NCBI GenBank assembly: GCA_025612375.1
Contig: JAAXKN010000012.1
Location: forward strand, 49,901-113,900
Length of the DNA: 64,000 bases
From: Ignavibacteria bacterium
GTDB taxonomy: Bacteria; Bacteroidota; Ignavibacteria; Ignavibacteriales; SURF-24
Reading direction: 5' to 3'
Within the stretch, counting starts at the first letter, position 1; the number at the start of each line of letters is the position of its first letter. The notes under the pieces are model-generated. The model saw nothing but the letters and a program-made list of their open reading frames with translations. It ran no database searches and was not told the origin of the DNA. The position numbers and the translations under genes are program-made. Below, piece after piece: positions 50,707 to 60,308 of this stretch.

Positions 50707-51675
50707 ATGAAAAAACACCTTATCATCTTCAGTCTCTTTCTTTTATCTGTCAGCTTTATCAGCTGCTCAAACCGGGAAACAGTCTTTTCTAATGATCCTG
50801 AAAATATTCTGGACGAATCAAGTATACTTAAAGGTAAAGTCTCCGGCATGCTTACACTCGAGCACTCTCCATACAGAGTAAGAGGTGAAATTGAGGTCGA
50901 CTCCCTTTCCACGCTTACCATTGAGCCCGGGGTAAGTCTTTATTTCAGCGATTCATCCCGGCTCATTGTAAAAGGAAAACTCATTGCACAGGGAAGCAAG
51001 GACGTTCCCGTTGTTTTTACAACCGATAACGACGCTGCGCACTGGCACGGGATTCAGTTCGTACACTCTAAGGGAACTTCACTCCTCAGCTTTGCCATTA
51101 TTGAAAAGATTACTATTACCATGAACGATATCGAGGACATTGGAGCTGTTACAATGGACTACTCTTCTGTGACAATTCACAACTCCATTATCAGACAAAA
51201 CACCTCTCCTGAAGGAGGAGGAATTTATTTAAGGAATTCAAAGTGCGAAATAGAAAACAGCATTTTTACGGGTAACCAGTCGGACATCTTTGGCGGGGCT
51301 GTCCTTGCCTATGTCTCGGACCTGGTATTTATAAACAATACGGTCTATAAAAACAGCACGCAGAACTATGGCGGCGGCCTTGTAATATGGGAACCCGTTA
51401 GCTCACTGGTGGAAAACAACATTTTCTACGCGAATTCAGGACGCACAGGAACCCCGGGAATTGCAATTAAGGGGGACGCTTCAAAATCTTTAATAAGGTA
51501 TAATTATGAAGCTTTCGGCTTAAACGTTCCCCCATCTTTTGTTTCTGAGACCGACCTGCACCTCTCAGAGGATTCCCCATGCATAAATAACGGAGATCCC
51601 GGTTCAGTCTATAATGACCTTGATAATTCCAGGAACGATCAGGGTGCCTACGGCGGCCCGCTCGGCAACTGGTAA
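50707..51675 (+). CDS. Parallel beta-helix lipoprotein
   Basis: Signal peptide and lipobox SFISC (Cys21) followed by SNRE. The mature protein of ~300 residues shows the pattern of a right-handed parallel beta-helix: repeated short strands ending in N-S or N-T (SVTIHNSIIRQNTSPEGGGIYLRNSKCEIENS in parts: VTIHNSIIRQNTSPEGGG and CEIENSIFTGNQSD; INNTVYKNSTQNYGGG), then a C-terminal DGDPGS-like NNGDPGSVYNDLDNSRNDQG. Such proteins bind or degrade polysaccharides, or act as adhesins; catalytic residues of pectate lyases are not evident. The start is 72 bp from the divergent flavoprotein gene. Confidence 0.82.
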   Translation: MKKHLIIFSLFLLSVSFISCSNRETVFSNDPENILDESSILKGKVSGMLTLEHSPYRVRGEIEVDSLSTLTIEPGVSLYFSDSSRLIVKGKLIAQGSKDVPVVFTTDNDAAHWHGIQFVHSKGTSLLSFAIIEKITITMNDIEDIGAVTMDYSSVTIHNSIIRQNTSPEGGGIYLRNSKCEIENSIFTGNQSDIFGGAVLAYVSDLVFINNTVYKNSTQNYGGGLVIWEPVSSLVENNIFYANSGRTGTPGIAIKGDASKSLIRYNYEAFGLNVPPSFVSETDLHLSEDSPCINNGDPGSVYNDLDNSRNDQGAYGGPLGNW

Positions 51676-51700
51676 TATAATTTATATCTGGCAGAAACTA

Positions 51701-51737
51701 AAAACGCAGGCGTCTAAAAAAGATGCCTGCGTTTTTT
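51701..51737. terminator. Bidirectional terminator between the beta-helix gene and der
   Basis: AAAACGCAGGC (51701-51711) pairs with GCCTGCGTTTT (51725-51735), extended by TCT/AGA after one mismatch, with T-rich ends on both strands, between convergent genes. Confidence 0.8.
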
Positions 51738-51752
51738 GGGTTAACTGTTATT

Positions 51753-53066
51753 TTATTTTGCCTTAAAGGCTACTACAATCGGAACACCCTCAAAGCCGAA
51801 ATGACGCCTCAGGGTTTTTTCAATGTAGCGCCTGTAGTTGTCGGGAATGTACTTCGGCTCATTTGCAAAAAAGAGGAACGCCGGATAATGGTCGCCTACC
51901 TGAGTCACATATTTAATCTTAATTTCCTTTCCCGTCGGCGTCGAGGGCGGCGGGAAATTGTTAATTTCCTCAAGCATTACGTTATTTAGAACGCTGGTTG
52001 CAATCTTCTTCTTCCTTTCCTCGTTGACCTTTTTGCACATGTCTATAAGTCCGTAAATCCTCTGCTTTGTAAGAGCCGAAATAAAGGTTATAGGAATGAA
52101 ATCCATGGAACCCATCCTGGCTTTTATCTGGTCCTGATAATGCTTTGCAGTGTTTGAGTCCTTTTCAAGCAGGTCCCATTTGTTGACCGCAATTATAATT
52201 CCCTTTCTCCTCGTTACCGCCTCGTCAATGATCTTCAAATCCTGCCCTTCAAGACCATTCGTGCTGTCGAGCATTACAACTGCAACGTCGCACTCGCTTA
52301 AGGCCTTCATGGTTCTTACCATGGAGTAGAATTCTATATTTTCCTTGATCTTGCTTTTCCGTCTTAAGCCTGCCGTGTCAACGAGTATTATCTCTTCACC
52401 GTAGTATTTAAGATAAGAGTCAAGGCTGTCGCGCGTTGTGCCGGGGATATTTGTCACTATGCTCCTGTCGTAGCCCAAAAGAGCATTCGTAAGAGAACTC
52501 TTCCCTACGTTCGGCTTTCCTACCATGGCTATTCTCAGCCTTGTGTCTTCGCCCTTAATGCTGTTTGAGAAATCTAGCCTTGCAATTATCTCGTCTAAGA
52601 GGTCTCCGATTTTTCTTCCTGCCATTGCAGAAATGTCAAACAGGTCGTCAAAGCCGAGGCTGTAGAACTCCCCTGCATTCGGCTCGTCATTCTGTGAATC
52701 AACTTTATTTACTATCAGTATGGTTTTCTTATTTGAGCCCCTGAGCATATTGGCTATCACCTGATCCATCGGGGAAAGCCCCTGCCTGGCATCAACAACA
52801 AATAAGATCAGGTCTGCCTCGGTTATGGCTATTTCCACCTGCTCGCGTATTGCAGTTTCAAACAAGTCAGGTGAGTTGGGTACATATCCCCCCGTATCGA
52901 TGAGCCTGAAGATTTTTCCGCTCCAGTCCACCTCGCCATATTTTCTGTCCCTCGTAACACCGCTTACGTCATCAACAATTGCCTCGCTGCTGCCGGTAAG
53001 ACGGTTATAGAATGTGGATTTACCTACGTTCGGCCTGCCCACTATTACAACAATTGGATCTTTCAT
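51753..53066 (-). CDS. der: Ribosome-associated GTPase Der (EngA)
   Basis: Two tandem GTPase domains: first with GRPNVGKSTFYNRLTG (residue ~8), DTGG, and NKVD; second with GKPNVGKSSLTNALLG (~182), DTAGLRRKSK and NKWDL. The C-terminal KH-like domain follows (NNFPPPSTPTGKEIKIKY). This arrangement is unique to Der, which assembles the 50S ribosomal subunit. All motifs are intact and the length (437) is usual. It is the last gene of a minus-strand group (57114, 53995 and this gene, gaps of about 30 bp). Confidence 0.96.
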   Translation of the reverse strand: MKDPIVVIVGRPNVGKSTFYNRLTGSSEAIVDDVSGVTRDRKYGEVDWSGKIFRLIDTGGYVPNSPDLFETAIREQVEIAITEADLILFVVDARQGLSPMDQVIANMLRGSNKKTILIVNKVDSQNDEPNAGEFYSLGFDDLFDISAMAGRKIGDLLDEIIARLDFSNSIKGEDTRLRIAMVGKPNVGKSSLTNALLGYDRSIVTNIPGTTRDSLDSYLKYYGEEIILVDTAGLRRKSKIKENIEFYSMVRTMKALSECDVAVVMLDSTNGLEGQDLKIIDEAVTRRKGIIIAVNKWDLLEKDSNTAKHYQDQIKARMGSMDFIPITFISALTKQRIYGLIDMCKKVNEERKKKIATSVLNNVMLEEINNFPPPSTPTGKEIKIKYVTQVGDHYPAFLFFANEPKYIPDNYRRYIEKTLRRHFGFEGVPIVVAFKAK

Positions 53067-53095
53067 TTTTTCCCGGATAAATTACTAAAGTACCA

Positions 53096-53995
53096 TTAAA
53101 AACTATATGTTAAATTAACCTGCGGATAAATTTCCGACAGGCCTGTGAGATTAACCTGCTTAAGCTGCATGTTGACTGCAAGGTTCTTATTGTACCTCGA
53201 GGCAGTCCACGCGGCATCAAGAGCACTCAGGAAGTGGTTAATTACCATTACAACCACAGCCCGGTCTGCATACTTGTAGAAAGTTTCGTCGGGCAGAATA
53301 TGCATTTTTGCATAATCCAGCATCTGCTGCGGCAGATTGTTAAAATATTCCGCCGTATTGGGGTCGCTCGCTGCCCAGCCGTGATTGAACTGGTGGTATT
53401 TGCCTATAAGCTCGTAATACTGCTGTTCGCCGTAGCCCGGAAGCACGTGCGAAAACGTGGAGAGCTGGCGTTCAACGGCGTTAATCTCTGCAAAGCTTAC
53501 CCTGTCCTGAGGCTGCTTTGTGGCATCAGGGTCAATTTTTATGTTTGCCACCACGTCCTTGCCCATCTCGGGAGCATACTTGTTAAGCCATTCGGCATAA
53601 CGCACGGCGCTCCAGTTGGCATTGGCATACCTCTGGAAATCAAGCGTTGCGTCGTCGCCTTTCTTATTGTAGTATACTGACGCCCCTATGGCAGCCGCCT
53701 CAACTGCCAGAAATGCTGCAGCCTTCCAGTAGCTTTGAGCATAGGCTTCACCTGAACCCGGAATTATAATTGAAAAAAGACCGGCCAGAAAAGGCGACTT
53801 ACGTCCCTCCAGTGTAACCGGAGCCGGAGTCAGGGCATTATTGTAGCCCGAAAGAGCAATTCTGGAATCCTCAAGAAGGTTGCCCGAAAATTTTGCGGAA
53901 TCACTTCGAGTGGCTTTCCAGGAATCGTTTTTTTGTGCAAAGCTGCCGGCTGAAAATACGACAACAAGAAGCAGCATCAAAATGTTTTTCATCAT
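53096..53995 (-). CDS. DUF5683-like exported membrane protein
   Basis: An N-terminal signal-like segment (MKNILMLLLVVVFSAGSFAQ) is followed by a glycine-rich hydrophobic region KSPFLAGLFSIIIPGSGEAYAQSYWKAAAFLAVEAAAIGASVY (key part LAGLFSIIIPGSGEAY) that forms one or two membrane spans; this resembles DUF5683, a family of unknown function in this phylum. The middle is helical and soluble (residues ~105-225). A second hydrophobic stretch VVVMVINHFLSALDAAWTASRYN lies near 250. It is in a likely operon with the upstream metallopeptidase-propeller gene and with der. Role unknown. Confidence 0.72.
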   Translation of the reverse strand: MMKNILMLLLVVVFSAGSFAQKNDSWKATRSDSAKFSGNLLEDSRIALSGYNNALTPAPVTLEGRKSPFLAGLFSIIIPGSGEAYAQSYWKAAAFLAVEAAAIGASVYYNKKGDDATLDFQRYANANWSAVRYAEWLNKYAPEMGKDVVANIKIDPDATKQPQDRVSFAEINAVERQLSTFSHVLPGYGEQQYYELIGKYHQFNHGWAASDPNTAEYFNNLPQQMLDYAKMHILPDETFYKYADRAVVVMVINHFLSALDAAWTASRYNKNLAVNMQLKQVNLTGLSEIYPQVNLTYSF

Positions 53996-54027
53996 AATCT
54001 CCTTTAACGAAGGATTATATAATTTTG

Positions 54028-57000
54028 TTATAAGCTGAAATCAAACAATATACCGCCATAGAACTGCCATTCCTTTCCGTAACGTACCAGTTCTTCCCTT
54101 ATTACCCTGTCTGCCCTGTCGAACGAATAAGCCGCCGAGAAAAATATGCTGGTCGGGAACATGTAGAACGACTCCATTTTAATCCTTAGCTCTGCGCCCG
54201 CGCCCTTCTTAAAATTATTTAAAGAAGGCATCTTCTCCTCCCAGGCGTTACCAATATCTCCGAAGACCGCCATGAATATCTTATCCAGATAAAGGGGCCC
54301 CAGCCTGTAGTCTATATTCTTAAAGAGAGGAAAGCGGTATGTCAGGTTCAGCCATCCAAGGTGCTTTCCGCTGACGGCATAGAATGGATAACTCTTCATT
54401 CCAATCAGTCCGCCCAGGTAATAATCGAAGAAGTCAGTTGTATCGGCCATGCGGCTTAAAATGCTTGCTCCCCTGAACTGTGCCGTAAGAGTATGACCTT
54501 TCCAGAGCGGGATATGCTCTTTCACGTTGAGCTCCAGGCGGTTAAAATCAAAGTTGTCATAAGCGGATTTAAGTATTCCGTCTTCAACTGTAAAATTATT
54601 ATGGAGGTTAAACTTGTTCATCTCATAATTGTACTGAAGGTCAATTTCACTTCCCACAGGATTTATATCGCTGTCGATATATGGCAGCAGAAGCTCGTGA
54701 TGATACTTTATCTGGAAGTTTCTTCCAATAAGATAGGTATCCTTCGTCTTCTGATAAAGCTCGTCTGGCCTGGTCGGGAGTGTAAAGCTTCCGAGAGTGC
54801 TGGTATAAGTGCTGTATATAAACCTGAATTCCAGGTCGTTTCCGCGCGCGAATATCCTGTGCTTTGCAGCCAGATCCACCTCAAAAAGGTCGTATGTCAC
54901 GTCAATCGGTATTCTTGTATTGTCAAATTCATCCAGAATAAGATCCGTATTTGCATCCCTTGAAACGCTGTAAAGCTGAAGCGAAAGTTCAGGCTTAATT
55001 CCCATATTGAAAAGAAGCGGCAGCTTGTTCCTGTAGTTCAGCTCCAGAAACAGATCGCGCTCCATCTGGCGGTTAATTGTAGCTCCGCCGAAGAAAGAAA
55101 AGCGGTCCAGCATGTCGTTTGAAGTAACATATACCCCGGGCTTAATCTTATCTATCGGGTTATTGGACGACGTATAGTTGTCGTATCTTATTACCGGAAA
55201 GAAGGTAACTTTTGTAAAAGATCCCTTGTATGGTTCAGCCTTCGTGTCCGGCAGATAGTTGTCGTCATAATTTGTCAGGCCGTCGATGCCGAAATTGTTT
55301 ATGTCACCGTTCGACTTATCGGCGCTAAGGGGCTGATTTTCCCGCGGTATATATCTTTTAAGCGGGTCCACCTTCTTCTGCTCCAGTGTATCGAGGAAGA
55401 ATATCTTATACCCGTTGGAAGTATAGCCCGCGTAGGCAATGTTGCCGCCATTGTCCACAGCCGGCATAAAGGCGCCGCCTGTTACGTTTGTAAGCTGCTC
55501 GGTTTTTTTGGTCTTCAGATCCATTGAATAAAGGTTATAGATACCGCTTTCATCACTTGAAAAGTAAAGCTTTCCGTCGCGCCCGAAAACAGGGTTGCGC
55601 TCGTCAGCCTTTGCCTGAAGTATGTATTCAAGTCCCGATGCGTCAGCCTTAACCGAAGCAATATCGCGCCCGTTTGCATTTACACAGTCAAAAACGATAA
55701 GGCTGTCATTATTAGAGAACCTGGGGTTAAATACCTGCTCACCGTTTTCAAAGAAAGTAAGCCTCTTAAATCCCTGCCCCTTTATGTCAACAAGCCCCAG
55801 GTTTGAGGTGCCGTCTTTCTGATAAACAAAAACAATTTTTTTGCCGTCGTGAGAAACATAAGGCTGGTTTGCCCTCAGGCCGTGCGTAAGCCTGGTTTCT
55901 TCCTTTTCTGAGAGGTCATAAACATAAAGATCGTGTATATTGGCCCAGTTCGGGTTATCCTCGCTGAGCTTTGAGTACACAATTTTATTCTCTCCTTTTA
56001 TCCAGCTCATGGTACTTCTTACGTTTGAGGTAACCATCTCCTCTTTGCCTGTCTTCAGGTCGTAGGAGTAAATATTTGAAGGGCTGAAATAGTCGCTTTG
56101 CTTGTTTGACAGATAAAGGATTTTTGTGCCGTCTTCAGAGAACAGTGGATAAAAATTCCCAAAGCCCTCGGTTCCAACCTCACGCCCCTTTACAACGTTC
56201 TGTTCAACCTCGGCTGTTCTTTTCTTGTAGTCTTTCTTAAGGCTGTCACGCCACTCGTCATAAATTTCGTCACCCGTTTTGCCAAGGACATCCTTAAGGG
56301 CTGCGTCAATCGTAAAATTCTTCATGCTTCCCAGAGCATGGCTGATCTTTCTTAACTTATCCTCGCCGTACTTCTGCGCAATGTAGCTCGTAAGGGCAAA
56401 GCCTGCGTTATAAACAGATTCATTGCCAAGACTCGTCTTGTCGAAGCCTCCCATCTGGTTCCAGGTCATCATCCCCCCGTCCAGGGCATAGCTGCGCAGA
56501 ATCATATCCCTGTGCGAATCCCAGTTGTCGTAGTTGAATTCCTTTCTCATGTACTGGGCGGTTCCTTCGGCAAACCAGGCAGGAACATTTATTGTTGCCA
56601 GGGGATACGAAGCTATAACGTTAGGAAATCCATAGAGTATATCAGGCCTTCTTTTATCCTCATAGTTCATAAACTGCATATAAACCGCGGGAAGCGTGCG
56701 GGATAGCTTCATGGACGACTGGATCTGGACCATGTGCGTAAACTCGTGTGAAATAACGTTTCTAAGCCAGTTATGCGTTCCCCTCAGGTCAAAATCGAGG
56801 GCTGAAGACCATATTTCAATTTTATTGTCAAAGAAATATGTAGCGCCGTTTGAATAGTCGTCTATATCTTTAACTACAAAGTGCACGGTTTCGGGCTCAT
56901 ATTGGTACAGGGAGGTAATGGGTCCCCAGACTTCATCTGCAATCTTAAGTATTGCCCTTGCGGTCCTTTCGGTCTCCTCGTGGTAATGGACTTCAACGTG

Positions 57001-57114
57001 CTTTCCTTTAAGTGTAAGCCAGTTAAGCTCGGGATGGAACTCTGTAAACTGGGCCATTGAAACCCTGCCTAGAAGCAGAACAGAAGCTAAAAGTAATCCA
57101 AAAAGTTTTTTCAT
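54028..57114 (-). CDS. Gluzincin metallopeptidase-propeller-barrel surface protein
   Basis: A signal peptide (MAQF at 20-23) is followed by a gluzincin-type peptidase domain: the HEFTH zinc motif at residues 123-127 and WFAEGTAQY about 55 residues later with the third ligand Glu. A seven-bladed TolB-like propeller comes next (~330-590; repeated DGTKILYLSNKQSD, DGKKIVFVYQKDGTSNLG and DGKLYFSSDESGIYNLYS blocks). The C-terminal ~400 residues alternate strands like an outer-membrane beta-barrel (bacterial surface-antigen type), ending in Phe-Ser-Leu. The protein therefore appears to be anchored in the outer membrane by its own barrel. Substrate unknown. Confidence 0.8.
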   Translation of the reverse strand: MKKLFGLLLASVLLLGRVSMAQFTEFHPELNWLTLKGKHVEVHYHEETERTARAILKIADEVWGPITSLYQYEPETVHFVVKDIDDYSNGATYFFDNKIEIWSSALDFDLRGTHNWLRNVISHEFTHMVQIQSSMKLSRTLPAVYMQFMNYEDKRRPDILYGFPNVIASYPLATINVPAWFAEGTAQYMRKEFNYDNWDSHRDMILRSYALDGGMMTWNQMGGFDKTSLGNESVYNAGFALTSYIAQKYGEDKLRKISHALGSMKNFTIDAALKDVLGKTGDEIYDEWRDSLKKDYKKRTAEVEQNVVKGREVGTEGFGNFYPLFSEDGTKILYLSNKQSDYFSPSNIYSYDLKTGKEEMVTSNVRSTMSWIKGENKIVYSKLSEDNPNWANIHDLYVYDLSEKEETRLTHGLRANQPYVSHDGKKIVFVYQKDGTSNLGLVDIKGQGFKRLTFFENGEQVFNPRFSNNDSLIVFDCVNANGRDIASVKADASGLEYILQAKADERNPVFGRDGKLYFSSDESGIYNLYSMDLKTKKTEQLTNVTGGAFMPAVDNGGNIAYAGYTSNGYKIFFLDTLEQKKVDPLKRYIPRENQPLSADKSNGDINNFGIDGLTNYDDNYLPDTKAEPYKGSFTKVTFFPVIRYDNYTSSNNPIDKIKPGVYVTSNDMLDRFSFFGGATINRQMERDLFLELNYRNKLPLLFNMGIKPELSLQLYSVSRDANTDLILDEFDNTRIPIDVTYDLFEVDLAAKHRIFARGNDLEFRFIYSTYTSTLGSFTLPTRPDELYQKTKDTYLIGRNFQIKYHHELLLPYIDSDINPVGSEIDLQYNYEMNKFNLHNNFTVEDGILKSAYDNFDFNRLELNVKEHIPLWKGHTLTAQFRGASILSRMADTTDFFDYYLGGLIGMKSYPFYAVSGKHLGWLNLTYRFPLFKNIDYRLGPLYLDKIFMAVFGDIGNAWEEKMPSLNNFKKGAGAELRIKMESFYMFPTSIFFSAAYSFDRADRVIREELVRYGKEWQFYGGILFDFSL

Positions 57115-57142
57115 CTTCAGTACGGTTTATTATAAATAGGAA

Positions 57143-57208
57143 TCACCTGCATGCCGGTACCCCCTTGAAAACTGCACGTTTTCAGAGGAGTTTCCGCTAT
57201 GCAGGTGA
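57143..57208. repeat. Nested inverted repeat upstream of the peptidase gene
   Basis: TCACCTGCAT (57143-57152) pairs with ATGCAGGTGA (57199-57208). Within it TGAAAAC (57165-57171) pairs with GTTTTCA (57177-57183) around TGCAC. The structure lies 29 bases upstream of the ATG at 57114, on the minus strand. It could be a leader RNA structure or an operator. Confidence 0.5.
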
Positions 57209-57292
57209 AAAGGCTAAATTATTTTGTCCGGCAAATTTAAGGTTTTTACTGCCGGTAAACAGCAGGATAATTTTTCTCTATTTTTCCGGGGT

Positions 57293-60200
57293 TTATTTTA
57301 TAACTGCAATTTTTATCGTATTGTTCTCTGTTTTTCCGCTGTTTCCCGTTGCCTCTATTCTGGCAAAGTAAACACCGCTTTGTACATCTGAGACATTCCA
57401 TACGGTCTCGTTATCAAGCCCCCCTCTGGCGTTATCCGTCAAATGTGCCACCAGGTCGCCTGCCAGGTCAAATATCCTGATATCGACCTTTGAATCCTCG
57501 GAAACAAAGTACCTTATGTTGGTTTCCGTGCCATAGACCGGGTTAGGCCAGTTGTAGGCCCTTTCCTTTGGCATAAATGCCGTCTGGACGTTTGTATACT
57601 TAGCCTGCGGGATAAATGAAGCTCCCGCGGGGCTCCCGTTTTCAGAGGCCCAGTAAATGTCTCCTTCCTGAGAGGCAATATAATAGGTAAAAAACGTGTT
57701 CCCTGCTGTTACAAGGGCTAAAGACGCCCTTCCTGCATTAAACAGTACGGGGCTTGCCGCAACTGTTTCACCCGAAGAAACAGGGAATCCTTTTACAGCC
57801 TTTCCGGTTGTTCCGTTAACTGCAAAAATTCTGCCGTCACGTGTTACGGCTACAACCTCGGTTGCTCCAATTTCATTATTATAGAATACCACCGGGCATC
57901 CGCTGAAACCCAGGCCCTGCGGATCCTCAAACGGGAAGTTATCTGCCTCTGCACCCGTCAAACTTAAGGCTTCAAGGCGCTTTCCTGAAACAATTATGTA
58001 GTTCTCGCCATTCTGCTTCAGGTCCCCAAGAGCAAAGGATGTAACGGCTGAGTCCCCCGCTTTTGTAAGGTTTACTCTTTTTAGGAATTCACCCTTTGAA
58101 ACTACGGAAATCTCATTATCTGCCGTAAGGACTACAGTAACATAATTGCCGTTTTTGTCTCTTGTAAGTGCGGTTTTAAGAGCCGGGGCAGTAAACGAAT
58201 ATATATTCAGGCCAGGATCAGTAAGACCGTAGGAGGCGTCTGACATCTTATAAAATGCAGAATAATTGGTCCCGTCGCTAACCAGACTCAGGACTGCTAG
58301 GCGCGTCAGAGCCGGTGTATCATCTCTTACCAGGGAGAGTGCCGGTGAGGCTAAAGTCCCCAATGCATAAAAGACCACGCTTCCCTTTTCAGTTCCCACT
58401 GCAACAAGGTTCTGTCCCGCTGCGCTTGTGACAATTACCGGTCCGGCAGTGATGTTTTCTGTTAAAGCCTGTTCAGAAGTGGCTTTGGAAGTTCCGCTAT
58501 TCATATAAACTTTGAGAACGTTTCCAACTGCGCCGGCAACATAGTCCATGCTTTTAACATTCAAAACAGCAGGCTTGAAAGTAGAAAATGAAGGAACAGA
58601 ATCGGTAATTACTCCGCTAGTGCCCATTTGTAATAAAGTAGCTCCTTCAAGAGCGTAGAAAAAGCCGGTACCTGAGGTGTTAAGCGTGCTGACTTTCCCG
58701 CCTATTGGCAACTTTGAATAGGCAAGAGGCTTTATTACTGTGTCCCCGTAGGAAAGGTTAAAAGTCATCTTATTTGATATATTGGAAAAGTCAGCCATTG
58801 TAACAAGGCTGTTTGCACCTGTGTTCGTCCTTGCAGGCGGCTGCGTGTCGAATGAGAACCTGTTTTTATATAATGGAGCCGAATTTGATTTATACCAGAA
58901 ATCGAACTCCGTACCCTCTCCAACTACCTGATCGCCAAAAACTGTGGTAAATTTTTCCCCTATATCCTGAATCCCGTCTGCTTCCTCAACATCCACTCCG
59001 CGGTGAAACTTGTCTGTATTGATAGTATTGGAAACGATCTTTTCATTAATAATCTTCTCATCAATATGCCAGATTACAATTCCGTTTCCCGGAACCGCCC
59101 AGTCATATTCATCCACGTTAATTACAACGCCTTTGATTGAATCTGCGTTGTCGTAGGAAAATCCCGTGGTATCCTTATCAAAAACTTTTGTCAGTGTATC
59201 CTGCCCCACCACATATGTTACAACGGCGCCGTTTTTCCTTGCGTCACGGCTTCTGTTTTCAACAAGGTAGTATTCCGTCGAATTGATGGGCACCTTTAGG
59301 AGCGTGGTATCGCCTGAGACTGCGGCCCTTAATGCCGTAAGGCTTAAAGTTCCCCCATTCAGGTTTGCCTCAACAGGCGCAGCCCATCCGAGCCTCATCT
59401 TCTCCCATGGGGAAGGCTCCGGCGGGAAAAGCCCGCTGTAAGTAAAAATTGCCTGTCCGTCCATAAGTCCGAAGCGCCCTATTGCGCTTAAACCCGTATT
59501 GGTATCAAACAGGTCTGGAAGCCCAAGGTGGCTGCCTATGCTTGAGACAATAAGGCCGTTAATTGATATCTGCAGAAGCTGCTTTGCCCCTGTAATATCC
59601 TCTACCTCGCGGTTTTCAGTCTCGGGGATGATCATTGTATTATACTTCCCCTCGCGGTTTAACGGCAGTGCCGAAAGATCGCCGCCTATGGTATTGCGCA
59701 GCATATTATCGCTTAAATAAACCGAAGGCAGGTCGCGCTCATTTCCAAGGCTTCCCGGCATGGTAACATCGCGCCCCACTCCGGCATGGAAAATAATGAA
59801 TGCGTCATACTGCGAGAAATCAACTCCCGGGTTCTGCGATTTTGCAAGCGGCCAGACCTCCTTTGCAAGCGAAGCCAGTGAAGTCATATCCGTAGAATTT
59901 ACGGCAGGTGAATAGTCGCGCATTCTTTTGGATGCAGTTATAGTGTTTGGCAGAATAGTATAGCTTATGCCAAACTTTCCATCGGAAACACTTCTGAAGT
60001 AGTTCTGCAAAAATTTCATGTGGAGTGAAAAGTAGCTCACATTGTGAGGCAGCGGGTCCAAAATAGTGTTGCCGTATTCTTTACTGTAAAGGCTGCCAAA
60101 TTTGCCGTTTCCAACGGTTGCAGGGTCTTCCGGCTTTTCATCCTGAAACTCGACCAGAACGGCAAGTATCTTCAGTGAGTCCGGAGATTTTTTGCCCCGG

Positions 60201-60304
60201 AACACGGGGTCCGGAGACATGTTACCCTTTAAATTAAACGTTTGGGCAGTTATACTGCCCAAACATAAAAATGACAACAGAAAGAGGAATATTTTTTTGT
60301 GCAT
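57293..60304 (-). CDS. M6-protease-like T9SS cargo without the zinc motif
   Basis: Signal peptide (ends near ITAQ), an M6/immune-inhibitor-A-like N-terminal domain (ILAVLVEFQDEK, YFRSVSDGKFGISY, LPDLFDTNTGLSAIGRFGLMDGQ, PSPWEKMRLGWAAPV), a ~400-residue region of beta-propeller or FG-GAP-like repeats, and a C-terminal T9SS sorting domain (NWPNPVYGTETNIRYF). In active M6 enzymes HEFGH stands before LGLPDLYD; here the same position reads SSIGS (residues 254-258), so the catalytic site is absent. It therefore likely binds a peptide or glycan instead of cleaving it. It lies 4 bp after porV. Confidence 0.85.
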   Translation of the reverse strand: MHKKIFLFLLSFLCLGSITAQTFNLKGNMSPDPVFRGKKSPDSLKILAVLVEFQDEKPEDPATVGNGKFGSLYSKEYGNTILDPLPHNVSYFSLHMKFLQNYFRSVSDGKFGISYTILPNTITASKRMRDYSPAVNSTDMTSLASLAKEVWPLAKSQNPGVDFSQYDAFIIFHAGVGRDVTMPGSLGNERDLPSVYLSDNMLRNTIGGDLSALPLNREGKYNTMIIPETENREVEDITGAKQLLQISINGLIVSSIGSHLGLPDLFDTNTGLSAIGRFGLMDGQAIFTYSGLFPPEPSPWEKMRLGWAAPVEANLNGGTLSLTALRAAVSGDTTLLKVPINSTEYYLVENRSRDARKNGAVVTYVVGQDTLTKVFDKDTTGFSYDNADSIKGVVINVDEYDWAVPGNGIVIWHIDEKIINEKIVSNTINTDKFHRGVDVEEADGIQDIGEKFTTVFGDQVVGEGTEFDFWYKSNSAPLYKNRFSFDTQPPARTNTGANSLVTMADFSNISNKMTFNLSYGDTVIKPLAYSKLPIGGKVSTLNTSGTGFFYALEGATLLQMGTSGVITDSVPSFSTFKPAVLNVKSMDYVAGAVGNVLKVYMNSGTSKATSEQALTENITAGPVIVTSAAGQNLVAVGTEKGSVVFYALGTLASPALSLVRDDTPALTRLAVLSLVSDGTNYSAFYKMSDASYGLTDPGLNIYSFTAPALKTALTRDKNGNYVTVVLTADNEISVVSKGEFLKRVNLTKAGDSAVTSFALGDLKQNGENYIIVSGKRLEALSLTGAEADNFPFEDPQGLGFSGCPVVFYNNEIGATEVVAVTRDGRIFAVNGTTGKAVKGFPVSSGETVAASPVLFNAGRASLALVTAGNTFFTYYIASQEGDIYWASENGSPAGASFIPQAKYTNVQTAFMPKERAYNWPNPVYGTETNIRYFVSEDSKVDIRIFDLAGDLVAHLTDNARGGLDNETVWNVSDVQSGVYFARIEATGNSGKTENNTIKIAVIK

Positions 60305-60308
60305 TTAG

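Noticed and set aside
53234..53680. 148-residue plus-strand frame
   Set aside because: Antisense to the DUF5683-like gene, without RBS or recognisable features.
54493..54963. 156-residue plus-strand frame
   Set aside because: Antisense to the barrel part of the metallopeptidase gene.
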